In this document: piece by piece, positions 1-8,951 of the stretch
How the letters are laid out: the number at the start of each line of letters is the position of its first letter
How positions within the stretch are numbered: position 1 is the first letter of the stretch
Assembly (NCBI GenBank): GCA_029941785.1
Contig: JAPYTK010000008.1
Coordinates: forward strand, 1 to 57,811
Reading direction: 5' to 3'
From: Polyangiaceae bacterium
GTDB lineage: Bacteria; Myxococcota_A; Polyangia; Polyangiales; Polyangiaceae
Length of the DNA: 57,811 nucleotides
Program-made: the position numbers and the translations under genes
The notes under the pieces: model-generated
Seen by the model: only the letters and a program-made list of their open reading frames with translations
What the model was told of the DNA's origin: nothing
The model's database searches: none

Positions 1-844
1 GGGCGGCTTCAGCTGGCGAGGGACAGGCGTCGATGAGGATGCCAAGCATCCGGCTGATGCCAATATTTTGAGTCGCGCTCGAAACCATGATCGGGAAAAT
101 GAGCCGTTGTCTGACAGCATCCTTCAGCCCGGCGATCAACTGCTCGTCGGTGAGTTCGCCTTCCTCGAGGTACTCTTCCATGAGAGCTTCGTCGTTTTCG
201 GCGACATTCTCGACGAGTGCATTGCGGTATTCCGCTGCCAGGTCAGCAAAGCCTGCATTGATGTCTTCTACTGTAGGCGCATCGTTGCCCTCGGGAAAGG
301 TCAACTGTTTCATCTGCAAGATGTCGATGATGGCCCGGCTGCCGTCGCCCACGGGAATTTGAAGCACCGTGGCTGAGCGGCTGAAACGCTCTTGAAGTTT
401 GGCGACAATTTGGGGGAAATCGATACCGTTCCTGTCGACGTGATTCACGAGAAAGAGCGATGGGGTGCCCCGCTTGTCGGCGTAGCCCCAGGTGACCTCG
501 GTCCCGACTTGGACGGGGTCTGTCGCGTTGAGCACGAAAAGGCAGGCGTCGGCCACGTGCAGCGAGGCGCTCACCTCGCCAACGAAATCGGGATAACCCG
601 GCGTGTCGAGGAGGTTGACCTTGTGGCTCTTGTACTCGGCGTGCATCTTCGTCGCGAAGATTGACATCTCTCGCTTGTGCTCGCTCTCGTGGTAGTCGCT
701 CACGGTCGAGTGTTCGAGGACGGATCCTAGGCGGCTGATGGCGCCGGTCGCAAAAAGCATGGCTTCTGCGACCGATGTCTTGCCGCTGCCCTGGTGTCCG
801 ACCAGGGCGATATTCCGAATGGCAGATGTTTCGTAGACCTTCAT
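1..844 (-). CDS. EF-G-like translational GTPase, N-terminal part (cut by window edge)
   Basis: The reading frame starts at ATG 844 and runs off the left edge, so about 281 N-terminal residues are visible. GAGGGAG sits a few bases upstream as ribosome binding site. GTPase motifs are clear: P-loop GHQGSGKT (16-23), DTPG (80-83) and NHVD (134-137, in place of NKxD). The spacing and the REMSI switch-like segment near residue 60 match the FusA2-type EF-G-like family rather than canonical EF-G, whose switch reads RGITI. Such proteins are thought to bind ribosomes, but their role is unsettled. It lies 176 bases downstream of the CDP-alcohol transferase on the same strand, so it may have its own promoter. 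The family call is sound; the exact role is not determined. Confidence 0.85.
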   Translation of the reverse strand, partial: MKVYETSAIRNIALVGHQGSGKTSVAEAMLFATGAISRLGSVLEHSTVSDYHESEHKREMSIFATKMHAEYKSHKVNLLDTPGYPDFVGEVSASLHVADACLFVLNATDPVQVGTEVTWGYADKRGTPSLFLVNHVDRNGIDFPQIVAKLQERFSRSATVLQIPVGDGSRAIIDILQMKQLTFPEGNDAPTVEDINAGFADLAAEYRNALVENVAENDEALMEEYLEEGELTDEQLIAGLKDAVRQRLIFPIMVSSATQNIGISRMLGILIDACPSPAEAA

Positions 845-950
845 CAATGTGCTCCCTCGGTGTCGCCTTTGTCCTCGGGATGCCCGATGGGCAAGGCTGC
901 GACACCCAATGCCCTGAGCGGGCACCCCTCAATCGAAGAGACGGGACATT

Positions 951-975
951 TATCAGCGTGTAAGCGTGGCTGATA
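951..975. other. Inverted repeat between operon end and EF-G-like gene
   Basis: TATCAGC (951-957) and GCTGATA (969-975) form a perfect 7-base inverted repeat with an 11-base loop. It lies 46 bases past the stop of the CDP-alcohol transferase and about 107 bases upstream of the EF-G-like start. There is no clear T-run, so it could be a weak terminator of the upstream operon or an operator for the next gene. Confidence 0.3.
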
Positions 976-1020
976 GGTGAAAATGCACGGCTGCAGTCCG
1001 AAGAATGGCGATCGCAGACT

Positions 1021-1980
1021 TCACGCCCCGCGTAGCGCGGCGAGGGCCTCCTCATATCGGCGCTCGCGGTTCTTCCGGCTGAGCTCCAAGGCGACCGCGA
1101 TCAGATTCATGGGGCCCAGGAGAATGGCGTAGGCGATCCATATTCCGCGGATGTCGAGCGGGACCGTCCACGCGGCGACCGTCAGGACGAAGAGATGGGT
1201 CCCAAAGCCAATCCAGCTGAGGAGTCGCATGGTTGGGCGAAAGCAGGTGCGAAACAGCTGTCGTTCTTCTTCGTTGCGAGGTCGCCGCGCGTCGGCGACC
1301 CATGGCTCCATGATTTTTTGTTGGGGTTTCGTCCAGTTGGCCCATATTTGGAGCAGCAGGGCCTCCATGCGCCGCCCGTCCGCGGCCGCTTGCGCGCTCA
1401 TGGTGGTCATCTCCTCGCTCATGAGCAACGTGCTTCCGCCGAGGCTAAAATCGGGGCAGCTCGCGTGGAGGTAAATGTTCTTTCCGACGTCGTACAGGTT
1501 CGCGTGCCAGATCAGGCTGAAGGCGGCGCCCCAACCGAGCGTCCACACCCAAACTGGGGCGTAGCCTGCATGGAGCAAGCAGGCGGTCATGGCGCACAGC
1601 ACGCTGATAGGAGCTACGGTGTCCATCATTCCGTCGATGGCGCGGCCGAGCGGTGAGCTGATCCCTCGTAGTCGCGCGAGTTGCCCGTCCGCGCAGTCGA
1701 GGATGATCGAGAACAGCAGCAGAGTGCCGCCGAGCGTGCACCACCATGGCGAGCCGATGGTGCTCAGGGCGATGGCGCAGCCGGCCAGGACGCTGAACAA
1801 GCCCGACAGGAGCGTGACCTGGTTAGGGGTGATCGGCAGCGGCAGCAGGACCGTGACGAGCAAGCCCGCGAGTGGGCGGTGCCAATAATAATCGATGGGC
1901 TCTTCGACGTCCCGGGGCTTGAAGCCTGCTCGGGTAGCCCGCCAGGCTGCGATCAGTCCCATCCACCGGTCTCTTGGCAA
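1021..1980 (-). CDS. CDP-alcohol phosphotransferase family membrane enzyme
   Basis: 319 residues with the complete CDP-alcohol phosphotransferase signature DxxDGxxARx8Gx3Dx3D: D95, D98-G99, A102-R103, G112, D116 and D120. The four Asp residues bind the catalytic metals. Several hydrophobic segments surround the motif, as expected of this inner-membrane family. These enzymes displace CMP from a CDP-linked alcohol with a second alcohol to make phospholipids or phosphodiester solutes. The start at 1980 overlaps the preceding nucleotidyltransferase by 28 bases; an in-frame ATG at 1962 is an alternative. The coupling suggests that the neighbour makes the CDP-alcohol used here. The substrate is not readable from the sequence. 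Confidence 0.88.
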   Translation of the reverse strand: MPRDRWMGLIAAWRATRAGFKPRDVEEPIDYYWHRPLAGLLVTVLLPLPITPNQVTLLSGLFSVLAGCAIALSTIGSPWWCTLGGTLLLFSIILDCADGQLARLRGISSPLGRAIDGMMDTVAPISVLCAMTACLLHAGYAPVWVWTLGWGAAFSLIWHANLYDVGKNIYLHASCPDFSLGGSTLLMSEEMTTMSAQAAADGRRMEALLLQIWANWTKPQQKIMEPWVADARRPRNEEERQLFRTCFRPTMRLLSWIGFGTHLFVLTVAAWTVPLDIRGIWIAYAILLGPMNLIAVALELSRKNRERRYEEALAALRGA

Positions 1981-2726
1981 AGCGCCGCCGCGCGCGCGAG
2001 GTCGGCGTGATCATCGATTTCCGTCCAAAGAGCCGAACCGATGTCGAAGGCATCGAGCTGCCAGCCTGCGCGCAGCATCTCGTGGTAGGCGTCTTCGTAA
2101 TAGGCTTGCCTCTCCCCCCGGCGGTGCACCAAGTCGTCGATCGTTTCGAAAAGAAGCTCGCCATCTTGCGCGGCGATATGCTCGACGCCAATCGTCTCCG
2201 CCTCACTTTCCTCGACGGTGAGCCATTTGCCCAAGGCGGTCACATGCGTGGTGGTGTCGGTCGTCGAGAGCTTGGCCTTCATCGCCTCGGCGTCGAGTAC
2301 GGCTTTGCGATCGTAGGCGAGCAGGGAGCGGGCATCGTCCCCCGCGAGCTGGGCGATGAGTGTCGGGTCGAGCAGCAGATCGCCGTCCATCTTGATGAAG
2401 CTCTTCGCGGCAAGCGCGTCCCTGGCCGCGAACAAGGAGTGTGCGTTGCCGTGGGTGTCGAAGGCCTCGTTGAAAACGGTGCGAAGACGGGCTTGGCTGG
2501 CGCGTGCGGTGAGAAAGGCGTCGATTTGTTCGTGACGGTAGCCGGTGACGACGATGATTTCATCGAGTCCGGCCCGTTCGCAGGCGGTGAGGAGCCGATC
2601 GAGCAGCGGCTTGCCGCCGACCTCCACCAACACCTTCGGCCGGTCGGCCGTCAATGGCATCAAGCGGGTCCCCATTCCGGCGGCGAGAATGACGGCCGTT
2701 TTCGTACGGTTGGCGTTGGCGGGCAT
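1953..2726 (-). CDS. Sugar/alcohol-phosphate nucleotidyltransferase
   Basis: 257 residues from ATG 2726, with an N-terminal nucleotidyltransferase fold. The signature G-x-G-T-R-x-x-P-x-T followed by RPK (residues 17-31) and the metal-binding segment KMDGD (112-116) are present. The family transfers NMP from an NTP to a phosphorylated sugar, polyol or choline-like alcohol. The start lies 8 bases past the oxidoreductase stop, and the end overlaps the CDP-alcohol transferase. That arrangement recalls inositol-1-phosphate cytidylyltransferase paired with DIPP synthase, or LicC-type enzymes. The inference is that this enzyme makes the CDP-alcohol for the next gene. The frame stays open far upstream, but the conserved domain begins only here. 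Confidence 0.85.
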   Translation of the reverse strand: MPANANRTKTAVILAAGMGTRLMPLTADRPKVLVEVGGKPLLDRLLTACERAGLDEIIVVTGYRHEQIDAFLTARASQARLRTVFNEAFDTHGNAHSLFAARDALAAKSFIKMDGDLLLDPTLIAQLAGDDARSLLAYDRKAVLDAEAMKAKLSTTDTTTHVTALGKWLTVEESEAETIGVEHIAAQDGELLFETIDDLVHRRGERQAYYEDAYHEMLRAGWQLDAFDIGSALWTEIDDHADLARAAALCQETGGWD

Positions 2727-2734
2727 GTTGCGGT

Positions 2735-4408
2735 TCAGGAGGACGTCGGCACGGGGATGGCGAAGGGGGCGTCTCGTGGTGCGCCCAGAGCTTTCGCTAC
2801 GACCTTGGCGGCATGGTGTCCACCCAACATGGCACCGACGATGCCGTGCCCGGCCCGCGTCGAGACGCCGCAGAGAAACATGCCGTCGATGGGCCCTTCG
2901 TAGCTTGGTCGACGCTCGAGGAATTGCTCTGGCGTGCAGGCGAGGCCGTAGCCGGTGCCGGCGCTCGCTCGCGTGTAACGCGTGTGAGACACCGGGGTCG
3001 CGGATTCCCGAAAACAAACGCGATCTTTGGCAGCCGGAAACAAGGCGAGGAATCGGCGCACCATATCGTCCTCGACTCGCTGCTTGAGCTCGCGGTAGCG
3101 CTCGCTCTTCTTGTAGCGCCACCCGTCGATGGCTTCGGGCTGCACGCACCATTTGCGGGGATCGCCTTCGACCAAGGACATGACCTCGACGTTCGTCATC
3201 CCTGCGGGCGCGTGTCCCTTCGTGTTCGGATCCTTGATCGATGCGCTCGTGATGTAGCACCCGGCCGTCTCGATCGTGTCGCTGCGGCGCGCGCGCTGGT
3301 AGGCGGCCTCGACGTCGTAATCGTCGAATTGCCAGTAATTCGTGGCGCGCATGCCATCGTCGCGCAGATCTCCTTCCACGCCGAGGAAGGTCATGAACAG
3401 TGCGCCTGCCATCTGGTAGGAATCGGTCCGCTTGCGCCAGGCGCTCGGCAGATGGTCGCGGGGCAACAACTCCAGCAGGGTGCGCTTGAGGTCGGCCGAG
3501 GAGAGCACGCACTTGGCCCGTACCTCGTGCTGGGTACCTCGGCGGGCCTCGGTCCTCACCCCTACCGCTCGGCCGTCCTCGACCAAGATGGTCTCGATGC
3601 CGCAGCGCAGGTGAATGCTCCCGCCACGAGCTTCGATGGACTCGGCGAGACGATCGCTGATGATCTGACCACCGCCTCGCGGGTAGTAGGCTCCTTTGAA
3701 GTAGTGCGCAGCGAGGCCGCAATGGAGGACGGCGGCTACCTCGCTCGGAGGCAGGGCGTAGTCCCCGTTTTGTCCGAGGATCACGGCACGAAGCTTGGGG
3801 TCTTGGGTGCAGCCGTCCAAGAATTGCTTCATCGTGGCCTTCTGGTTGAAGGCGAGCGTGCGGCCGCTCGTGACGATCTCGACGAGGGTGCGAAGCGAGA
3901 GCTTACCCGCGTTGTTCTCGATGCGTTGCCCGATGCGACCGACCTGTTCGACGAGCTGCACATAGCGATCGATGCCTCTTTTTTCAGCCGGAAAGAGGTC
4001 CAGCAGGCGTTCGCGGTAAAGCTCGAGATTTGCAGGAATCTGAAACCGCAAATCGGGAAAGACCAAGGTGTCGAAACCATTGCGATCCATGGACTCGAAG
4101 TCGACATTCACGCCGACACTTTCGAGCAGTTTCGGCATGACGCCGGCAGGGCCACAGTCGCCGACGTAGTGCAGTCCAATGTCAAAACAATAACGGTCCA
4201 AGTTGCTGCCGCGCGAGAACTGGGTGGCGCAGCCTCCCGCCACATAGTGCGGGTCGAACAGGGCGACGCGAACCCCCCGTGTGCTGAGCGCGGCTCCCGC
4301 CATGAGGCCAGCGGTCCCCGCGCCGATGATCGCCACGTCGACTTCCGTCGGCGGCGGCGAGGCGGTGCGGGCCTTCGTCATGTAGGTTGGATCGTGAACG
4401 TGCTTCAT
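2735..4408 (-). CDS. FAD-dependent phytoene desaturase / retinol saturase-like oxidoreductase
   Basis: 557 residues from ATG 4408; an in-frame ATG at 4381 is an alternative. The dinucleotide-binding motif GAGTAGLMAG with a downstream acidic residue (VALFD) opens the protein at about residues 28-46. The C-terminal FAD motif GMFLCGVSTRAGHGIVGAML is also present. Together these place it in the CrtI / RetSat / carotenoid isomerase group, which desaturates, saturates or isomerises polyprenyl or polyene chains. It starts 13 bases after the dikinase-like gene and ends 8 bases before the nucleotidyltransferase, inside an apparent five-gene operon. No phytoene synthase or other carotenoid gene is nearby, so a lipid or polyprenyl substrate is possible. 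The substrate is unknown. Confidence 0.82.
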   Translation of the reverse strand: MKHVHDPTYMTKARTASPPPTEVDVAIIGAGTAGLMAGAALSTRGVRVALFDPHYVAGGCATQFSRGSNLDRYCFDIGLHYVGDCGPAGVMPKLLESVGVNVDFESMDRNGFDTLVFPDLRFQIPANLELYRERLLDLFPAEKRGIDRYVQLVEQVGRIGQRIENNAGKLSLRTLVEIVTSGRTLAFNQKATMKQFLDGCTQDPKLRAVILGQNGDYALPPSEVAAVLHCGLAAHYFKGAYYPRGGGQIISDRLAESIEARGGSIHLRCGIETILVEDGRAVGVRTEARRGTQHEVRAKCVLSSADLKRTLLELLPRDHLPSAWRKRTDSYQMAGALFMTFLGVEGDLRDDGMRATNYWQFDDYDVEAAYQRARRSDTIETAGCYITSASIKDPNTKGHAPAGMTNVEVMSLVEGDPRKWCVQPEAIDGWRYKKSERYRELKQRVEDDMVRRFLALFPAAKDRVCFRESATPVSHTRYTRASAGTGYGLACTPEQFLERRPSYEGPIDGMFLCGVSTRAGHGIVGAMLGGHHAAKVVAKALGAPRDAPFAIPVPTSS

Positions 4409-4421
4409 GGGCAAGTGGGCT

Positions 4422-7400
4422 TTAGCCCGAATTCGATGGTTCTTCCACCGTGCGTTGCGGTCGATGTGGGGGCGATCCCGCGCGGTCGATCCTCTCATGA
4501 CTGATGACGCTCCGTCCGCGCGGGCCATCGAGGTACACGCCGATGGGCTCGGCGAGCCGGACATGGCGAACGAGTTCATCTTCGAACACCGCCTCGTGTT
4601 CATCGAGCCAGCCCAGATCGAGCCAGCTTTCGGCGCTATCGCGGACGGTGAGGTAACCGATTCGGCGAGCGGTGACGTTCCGGAAGAAGTGCGTGCCCTG
4701 AGAGGGCTCGACGTGGCGGCCCTCCATCGGCTGTTCGACAATCACGCGAACACCGGAGATGTTTGGCCAATGAACGCTGATACCCAGATACGGGTCGGAG
4801 CTGCCCCATCGGCCCGGTCCGACCAGCATGTAGTGTCTTTGCTCCTTTGCGAGGCGATGATTGATCTCGTCGATTCGTTCGATCACCGCTCGTCCCATGG
4901 CAGGGTCTGTACGATGAGCGGTGACATAGACGATGTCCCGCACGGTTTCGATCGAGCCGTGACCTAGTGACATGTCGGTGCGGCAAAGCAGCGCGGCATC
5001 GCTGACATTGTCGAAGTCGACCGGCGCCGCTCCGAGTTCGCGTTGGGCCATCGGTCGCACTTGAAGGATGTAAAGGCGCGGGTCTTGCCTCTTGACCCTT
5101 TTCGGCATGGAACGACCCCAGTCCGCCATGTCGAGCGCAAATTCGATTTCGACCTCCGCACCGATCCGTTCGCGCAACAAGGCGAGGATCTCGCTGAGCG
5201 CGAGCGAGACGGGGACGGCGTTCCATTTGAGAAGATTGTTGAAGGTCACGACCCGCGGACCGGCAAGCTTGAGATTTTCCCGGATGACGTCATCGTCCTC
5301 GCAATACACGCTGCCTGCGAGGCTTAGAGGGCCGTCCTGTTGCGCCACTTCGAGCGGGTGACGCTTCAAGCTGGCTTCGGCATCCGTCGTCACCGGGAGG
5401 TCGGGATGTGACAAATCCACGGCCCAAAACTCTCGTTGCGAAGCGCGATGGACCGATTCGGCGTTCGCGTATTGGGGCAGCACGGTCGGGGAGGCCGGGG
5501 AGAATCGCAGGCTCGATCCGCCTCCTACGACGATGTGTCCGAGGCCCAAGGCGACGTGTGCGACTCCCTCTTCAGGTTTCTGTTTTCCGATCGGGTAGTC
5601 GTTGTACGACTGTGCGACGCCTGACATGTGCGGGTAAAAACGATCGCCATAGCGTTTGCCGACGACCTGCTGAATCACGATGGCCATCTTCTGTTCGTCC
5701 ACTTCGTGGGGCGTGCCCGCGACATAGGTGCGTGCCTCCCGCCAGAAGACGGACGCGTAGACGGACTGAATGGCTTGGCATAGTTGAGCCAAACGCTCCG
5801 CGGGGTCCGCGTGGTTGTTCGGCAACATGTACGTTGCGTAGACACCCGCAAAAGGCTGAAATCGTGAGTCTTCGAGCAAGCTGCTGGACCGGACCGCGAG
5901 CGGTCCTTTGAGCTCGTTGACCGCGGCCCACAGATCACTGACGACCTCGCTGGGCAGGTCGATGTCCCGCCACATCGAGGTGACCTCGTCGTCACTTCGG
6001 GCAGCGAGGACCCGGGGCATGTCGAGCTTCTCGAGGCAGTGGTCGTAGACATCGGTGCCGATGACCACGGTTTTGGGAATACGAATCTGCAGCCCTTCGT
6101 AACGATCGAGTAGCCCATAGCGGACGATCAGGGCGCTGACGAAAGCGATGCCCCGCCCTTTGCCACCTACGGAGCCACGGCCCACCCGCACGAATCGATT
6201 GTGTGGGCCGGTGTACCGTGCCGAAAAATCCGTGATGACCCCTTCTTGCTCGCGCTGGTGGGCTTGTTGAAGGACCGCGACGAGCTCCTCTCGTAGGACC
6301 TCGATGTCCTTTCGGTCGTCGAAGACACGTGGGCGTAGCCGATGCGCGAGTTCGAACATGCTGCGGGCCATGAACCACAAGGAGAAGTGGTTCCGGGTCG
6401 CGTGGAACATCATCGATTCCGCGGGCACGTGCTGCAGGGCTTCTTCCATTTCGTAGGTGTCGCGTGCCCGTGCGACTGGTGTTCCGTCGGGGAGCCGGAA
6501 CACGAAATCACCAAAACCGAGAGCTTGGCTGAGGAAGGTCCTCACCCGGGGTCGAAAGTCGTGCGATTTCTTCACCAGGTGTGCCGCGCCGAGCGGTTTC
6601 GTCAGGGTCGCGAGGTCGGTCTCCGCGGATTGAAACAAGATGGGCAGCTCGGGCTTCAGTTCCAGCACTCGTTTGGCCAGCCTGATACCACCGCGTGGGT
6701 CGATCTTGCCCCCTCGTGGAATGCGAATATCGCTCATCAGTGCGCAAACATGGCCGGCGTGACGCTCGAACAGGAGCAGGCCCTGTTCGTAGTCGCGCGC
6801 GAGCACGATCTTGGGCCGGGCGCGCATACGCAACAGTCGGTGAAAACGATTGAGCCCCTCCGCGATCAACGAGCCGGAGTGACTGAGCAGCTCCGGGTAA
6901 AGCATGCTGAGAAAGTTGGAGTAGGCGTCGATGTCATCTTCTACAACCAAGATGACCTGCACGCCCGCGGTGTCGGTGTCGTGTTTGACGTTCCGCGCAT
7001 CCTCGACGAGCTTGATGGCAGCGATGAGTAGACCGGCATCGCCCGCCCACTGAAACACCCAGTCGATGGTGTGGGGGATTTGTTGGTTAGGAAAGTGCTG
7101 CAGGTCAGCGGCGTCGAAGAGAAGCAAGATGACCGGGAGGTCTTGGTGCTTCCGTTTGATGATACGGCTCAACTTGCGTGCGTCGGTATCCCCGATGCGG
7201 ACGACGGTGATCACGAGATCGAAGTGACGACTCTCGAGCAGCCGGAGCGCTTCAGACTTGCTCGCGGCATGACTGAGGCGCGGCGCCGAGGAGAGATTCA
7301 GCTCGGAATACTCGAGGAAGAGGCGGTCACTGAGTGAACCGTCCTCCTCGAGGACAAAGGCATCGTAGGCCGAAGAGACGAGGAGGATTTCTCGTACGCG

Positions 7401-7457
7401 AAAGGGCATGAGCTGCCCGAAGCGCCGATGCCACGGCACGACCGGGAAGCTTTCCAT
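4422..7457 (-). CDS. PEP/pyruvate-binding (PPDK-N) protein with two receiver-like domains
   Basis: 1011 residues, preceded by a strong AGGAGG (7465-7470) seven bases before ATG 7457. Residues about 22-150 look like a degenerate receiver domain lacking the acidic pair (LLVSSAYD). Residues about 166-312 form a second receiver with VVEDD (171-175), probable phospho-acceptor D243 (MSDIRIP) and K296/K297. From about residue 430 follows the ATP-grasp half of pyruvate phosphate dikinase / PEP synthase, with VGGKGRG and VRSSSLLED. I see no phospho-histidine swivelling domain and no PEP/pyruvate TIM barrel, so full dikinase chemistry is unlikely. It may phosphorylate a partner or act as a regulated ATP-grasp enzyme. 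It lies directly downstream of glutamate dehydrogenase. Confidence 0.82.
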   Translation of the reverse strand: MESFPVVPWHRRFGQLMPFRVREILLVSSAYDAFVLEEDGSLSDRLFLEYSELNLSSAPRLSHAASKSEALRLLESRHFDLVITVVRIGDTDARKLSRIIKRKHQDLPVILLLFDAADLQHFPNQQIPHTIDWVFQWAGDAGLLIAAIKLVEDARNVKHDTDTAGVQVILVVEDDIDAYSNFLSMLYPELLSHSGSLIAEGLNRFHRLLRMRARPKIVLARDYEQGLLLFERHAGHVCALMSDIRIPRGGKIDPRGGIRLAKRVLELKPELPILFQSAETDLATLTKPLGAAHLVKKSHDFRPRVRTFLSQALGFGDFVFRLPDGTPVARARDTYEMEEALQHVPAESMMFHATRNHFSLWFMARSMFELAHRLRPRVFDDRKDIEVLREELVAVLQQAHQREQEGVITDFSARYTGPHNRFVRVGRGSVGGKGRGIAFVSALIVRYGLLDRYEGLQIRIPKTVVIGTDVYDHCLEKLDMPRVLAARSDDEVTSMWRDIDLPSEVVSDLWAAVNELKGPLAVRSSSLLEDSRFQPFAGVYATYMLPNNHADPAERLAQLCQAIQSVYASVFWREARTYVAGTPHEVDEQKMAIVIQQVVGKRYGDRFYPHMSGVAQSYNDYPIGKQKPEEGVAHVALGLGHIVVGGGSSLRFSPASPTVLPQYANAESVHRASQREFWAVDLSHPDLPVTTDAEASLKRHPLEVAQQDGPLSLAGSVYCEDDDVIRENLKLAGPRVVTFNNLLKWNAVPVSLALSEILALLRERIGAEVEIEFALDMADWGRSMPKRVKRQDPRLYILQVRPMAQRELGAAPVDFDNVSDAALLCRTDMSLGHGSIETVRDIVYVTAHRTDPAMGRAVIERIDEINHRLAKEQRHYMLVGPGRWGSSDPYLGISVHWPNISGVRVIVEQPMEGRHVEPSQGTHFFRNVTARRIGYLTVRDSAESWLDLGWLDEHEAVFEDELVRHVRLAEPIGVYLDGPRGRSVISHERIDRAGSPPHRPQRTVEEPSNSG

Positions 7458-7485
7458 GACGAATCCTCCTCGTTTGGGTTTTCGC

Positions 7486-8826
7486 TCAGACGATGCCTTG
7501 ATCGAGCATGGCGTCGGCGACCTTGATGAAGCCCGCGATGTTGGCGCCCTTTACGTAGTCGGTGAAGTCGCCCTCGGTGCCGTGCTCGACGCAGGCTGCG
7601 TGAATCGATTTCATGATGTGATGAAGCTTGCCGTCGACCTCTTCGCGCGTCCAATGGATGTGGGTGGCGTTTTGCGACATTTCCAGTCCGCTCGTGGCGA
7701 CGCCCCCCGCGTTGGCCGCTTTGCCGGGGCCGTACAAAATCTTCGCATTGGTGAAGACCTCGACGCCTTCGGGGACCGTGGGCATGTTTGCACCCTCTGA
7801 CACGCAGATGCAGCCATTTTCGACCAAGGTCTTGGCGTCCGCTTCAGAGATTTCGTTCTCGATGGCCGAGGGGAATGCCATGTCGCATGCGACCTTCCAG
7901 GGCCGGGAACCCTCGAGGTATTCCACGCCCTTGTGAGCTTGTGCATATTCGCGAATGCGCCCGCGCCGCTGGTTCTTGAGGTCCATGATCCACGCGAGTT
8001 TCTCTTCGTTGATGCCGTCAGGATCCACCACCGTGCCTGCGGAGTCGGACATCGTGACGACCTTGGCGCCTAGGTTGAGGAGTTTCTCGACGGTGTATTG
8101 CGCGACGTTGCCCGAGCCGCTCACCGTGGCGACCGCACCGGCGAGATCGCGACCACGAGCGTTCATCATCTCTTGGGCAAAGTACACCGCGCCGTATCCC
8201 GTGGCTTCCGGTCGGATGAGCGAGCCGCCCCAGCCGAGGCCCTTGCCTGTGAGCACACCGGTAAACTCGTTCGAGAGCTTCTTGTACTGGCCGAAGAGGT
8301 AGCCGATTTCCCTGCCGCCCACACCCACGTCCCCGGCAGGGATGTCGGTGTTGGGGCCGATGTGCCGGTACAACTCCGACATGAACGCCTGACAGAAGCG
8401 CATGACCTCACCGTCGCTCTTGCCCTTGGGATCGAAATCGCTGCCCCCCTTGCCACCGCCGAGGGGCAAGGTGGTTAGGCTGTTCTTGAAGACCTGCTCG
8501 AAGGCGAGGAATTTCAGGACGCCGATGTCCACGCTAGGATGGAAGCGCAGCCCGCCTTTGTAGGGGCCGATTGCGCTGTTCATCTCGATGCGGAATCCGC
8601 GATTGACGTGCACTTCGCCGTGGTCGTCGACCCACGGTACGCGGAACATGATGACCCGCTCGGGTTCGACGATACGGTGCAAGATCTTTGCTTGGCGGTA
8701 GGCCGGATTCTGCTCGATCACGGGCCAAACCGTGTCGGCGACTTCCTGCACGGCCTGATGAAATTCGGGCTGAGCCGGGTTCTTGGCAATGACCTCGTCC
8801 ATGAAGGACTGAGCGGCGGTCGACAT
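7486..8826 (-). CDS. gdhA: NADP-type glutamate dehydrogenase
   Basis: 446 residues, the usual length for hexameric bacterial GdhA (about 447). The substrate and catalytic segments GPYKGGLRFHPSV and LPLGGGKGGSDFDPKGKSD are intact, as are AGDVGVGGREIGYL and the coenzyme-domain motif GSGNVAQY. It performs reversible reductive amination of 2-oxoglutarate with ammonium. A GAGGAGAT ribosome binding site precedes ATG 8826. It is the first gene of a tight run on the minus strand; the next gene begins 28 bases after its stop. The divergent cytochrome gene starts 125 bases away. Confidence 0.95.
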   Translation of the reverse strand: MSTAAQSFMDEVIAKNPAQPEFHQAVQEVADTVWPVIEQNPAYRQAKILHRIVEPERVIMFRVPWVDDHGEVHVNRGFRIEMNSAIGPYKGGLRFHPSVDIGVLKFLAFEQVFKNSLTTLPLGGGKGGSDFDPKGKSDGEVMRFCQAFMSELYRHIGPNTDIPAGDVGVGGREIGYLFGQYKKLSNEFTGVLTGKGLGWGGSLIRPEATGYGAVYFAQEMMNARGRDLAGAVATVSGSGNVAQYTVEKLLNLGAKVVTMSDSAGTVVDPDGINEEKLAWIMDLKNQRRGRIREYAQAHKGVEYLEGSRPWKVACDMAFPSAIENEISEADAKTLVENGCICVSEGANMPTVPEGVEVFTNAKILYGPGKAANAGGVATSGLEMSQNATHIHWTREEVDGKLHHIMKSIHAACVEHGTEGDFTDYVKGANIAGFIKVADAMLDQGIV

Positions 8827-8898
8827 CGTGGATCTCCTCGCGTAACTAAGCTGACCGTTTTAGGGTTAGGCGGTGACCCCCCAATTCGTTTCACGAGG

Positions 8899-8925
8899 TT
8901 GGCACCGATTGCAGAGTGTTACAAT
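8899..8925 (+). promoter_or_regulatory. Weak sigma70-like promoter candidate for the cytochrome gene
   Basis: TTGGCA (8899-8904) and TACAAT (8920-8925) lie on the plus strand, about 27 bases ahead of the cytochrome start. The 15-base spacer is short, so this is only a candidate. It sits in the 125-base divergent region shared with gdhA. Confidence 0.28.
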
Positions 8926-8951
8926 GGCTGTGAGAGCTTGAGCGAGACAAG

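Noticed and set aside
243-1055. Long Arg-rich minus-strand reading frame over the EF-G-like gene
   Set aside because: It is a frame shadow: composition is Arg/Pro-rich, and the EF-G motifs lie in another frame of the same strand.
2813-4504. 563-codon plus-strand frame opposite the FAD oxidoreductase
   Set aside because: The minus strand has complete Rossmann and C-terminal FAD motifs; the plus frame has no recognisable features.
8899-8915. Sigma54-like promoter TTGGCAC...TTGCA before the cytochrome gene
   Set aside because: The distance between GG and GC is 8 bases instead of the required 10.
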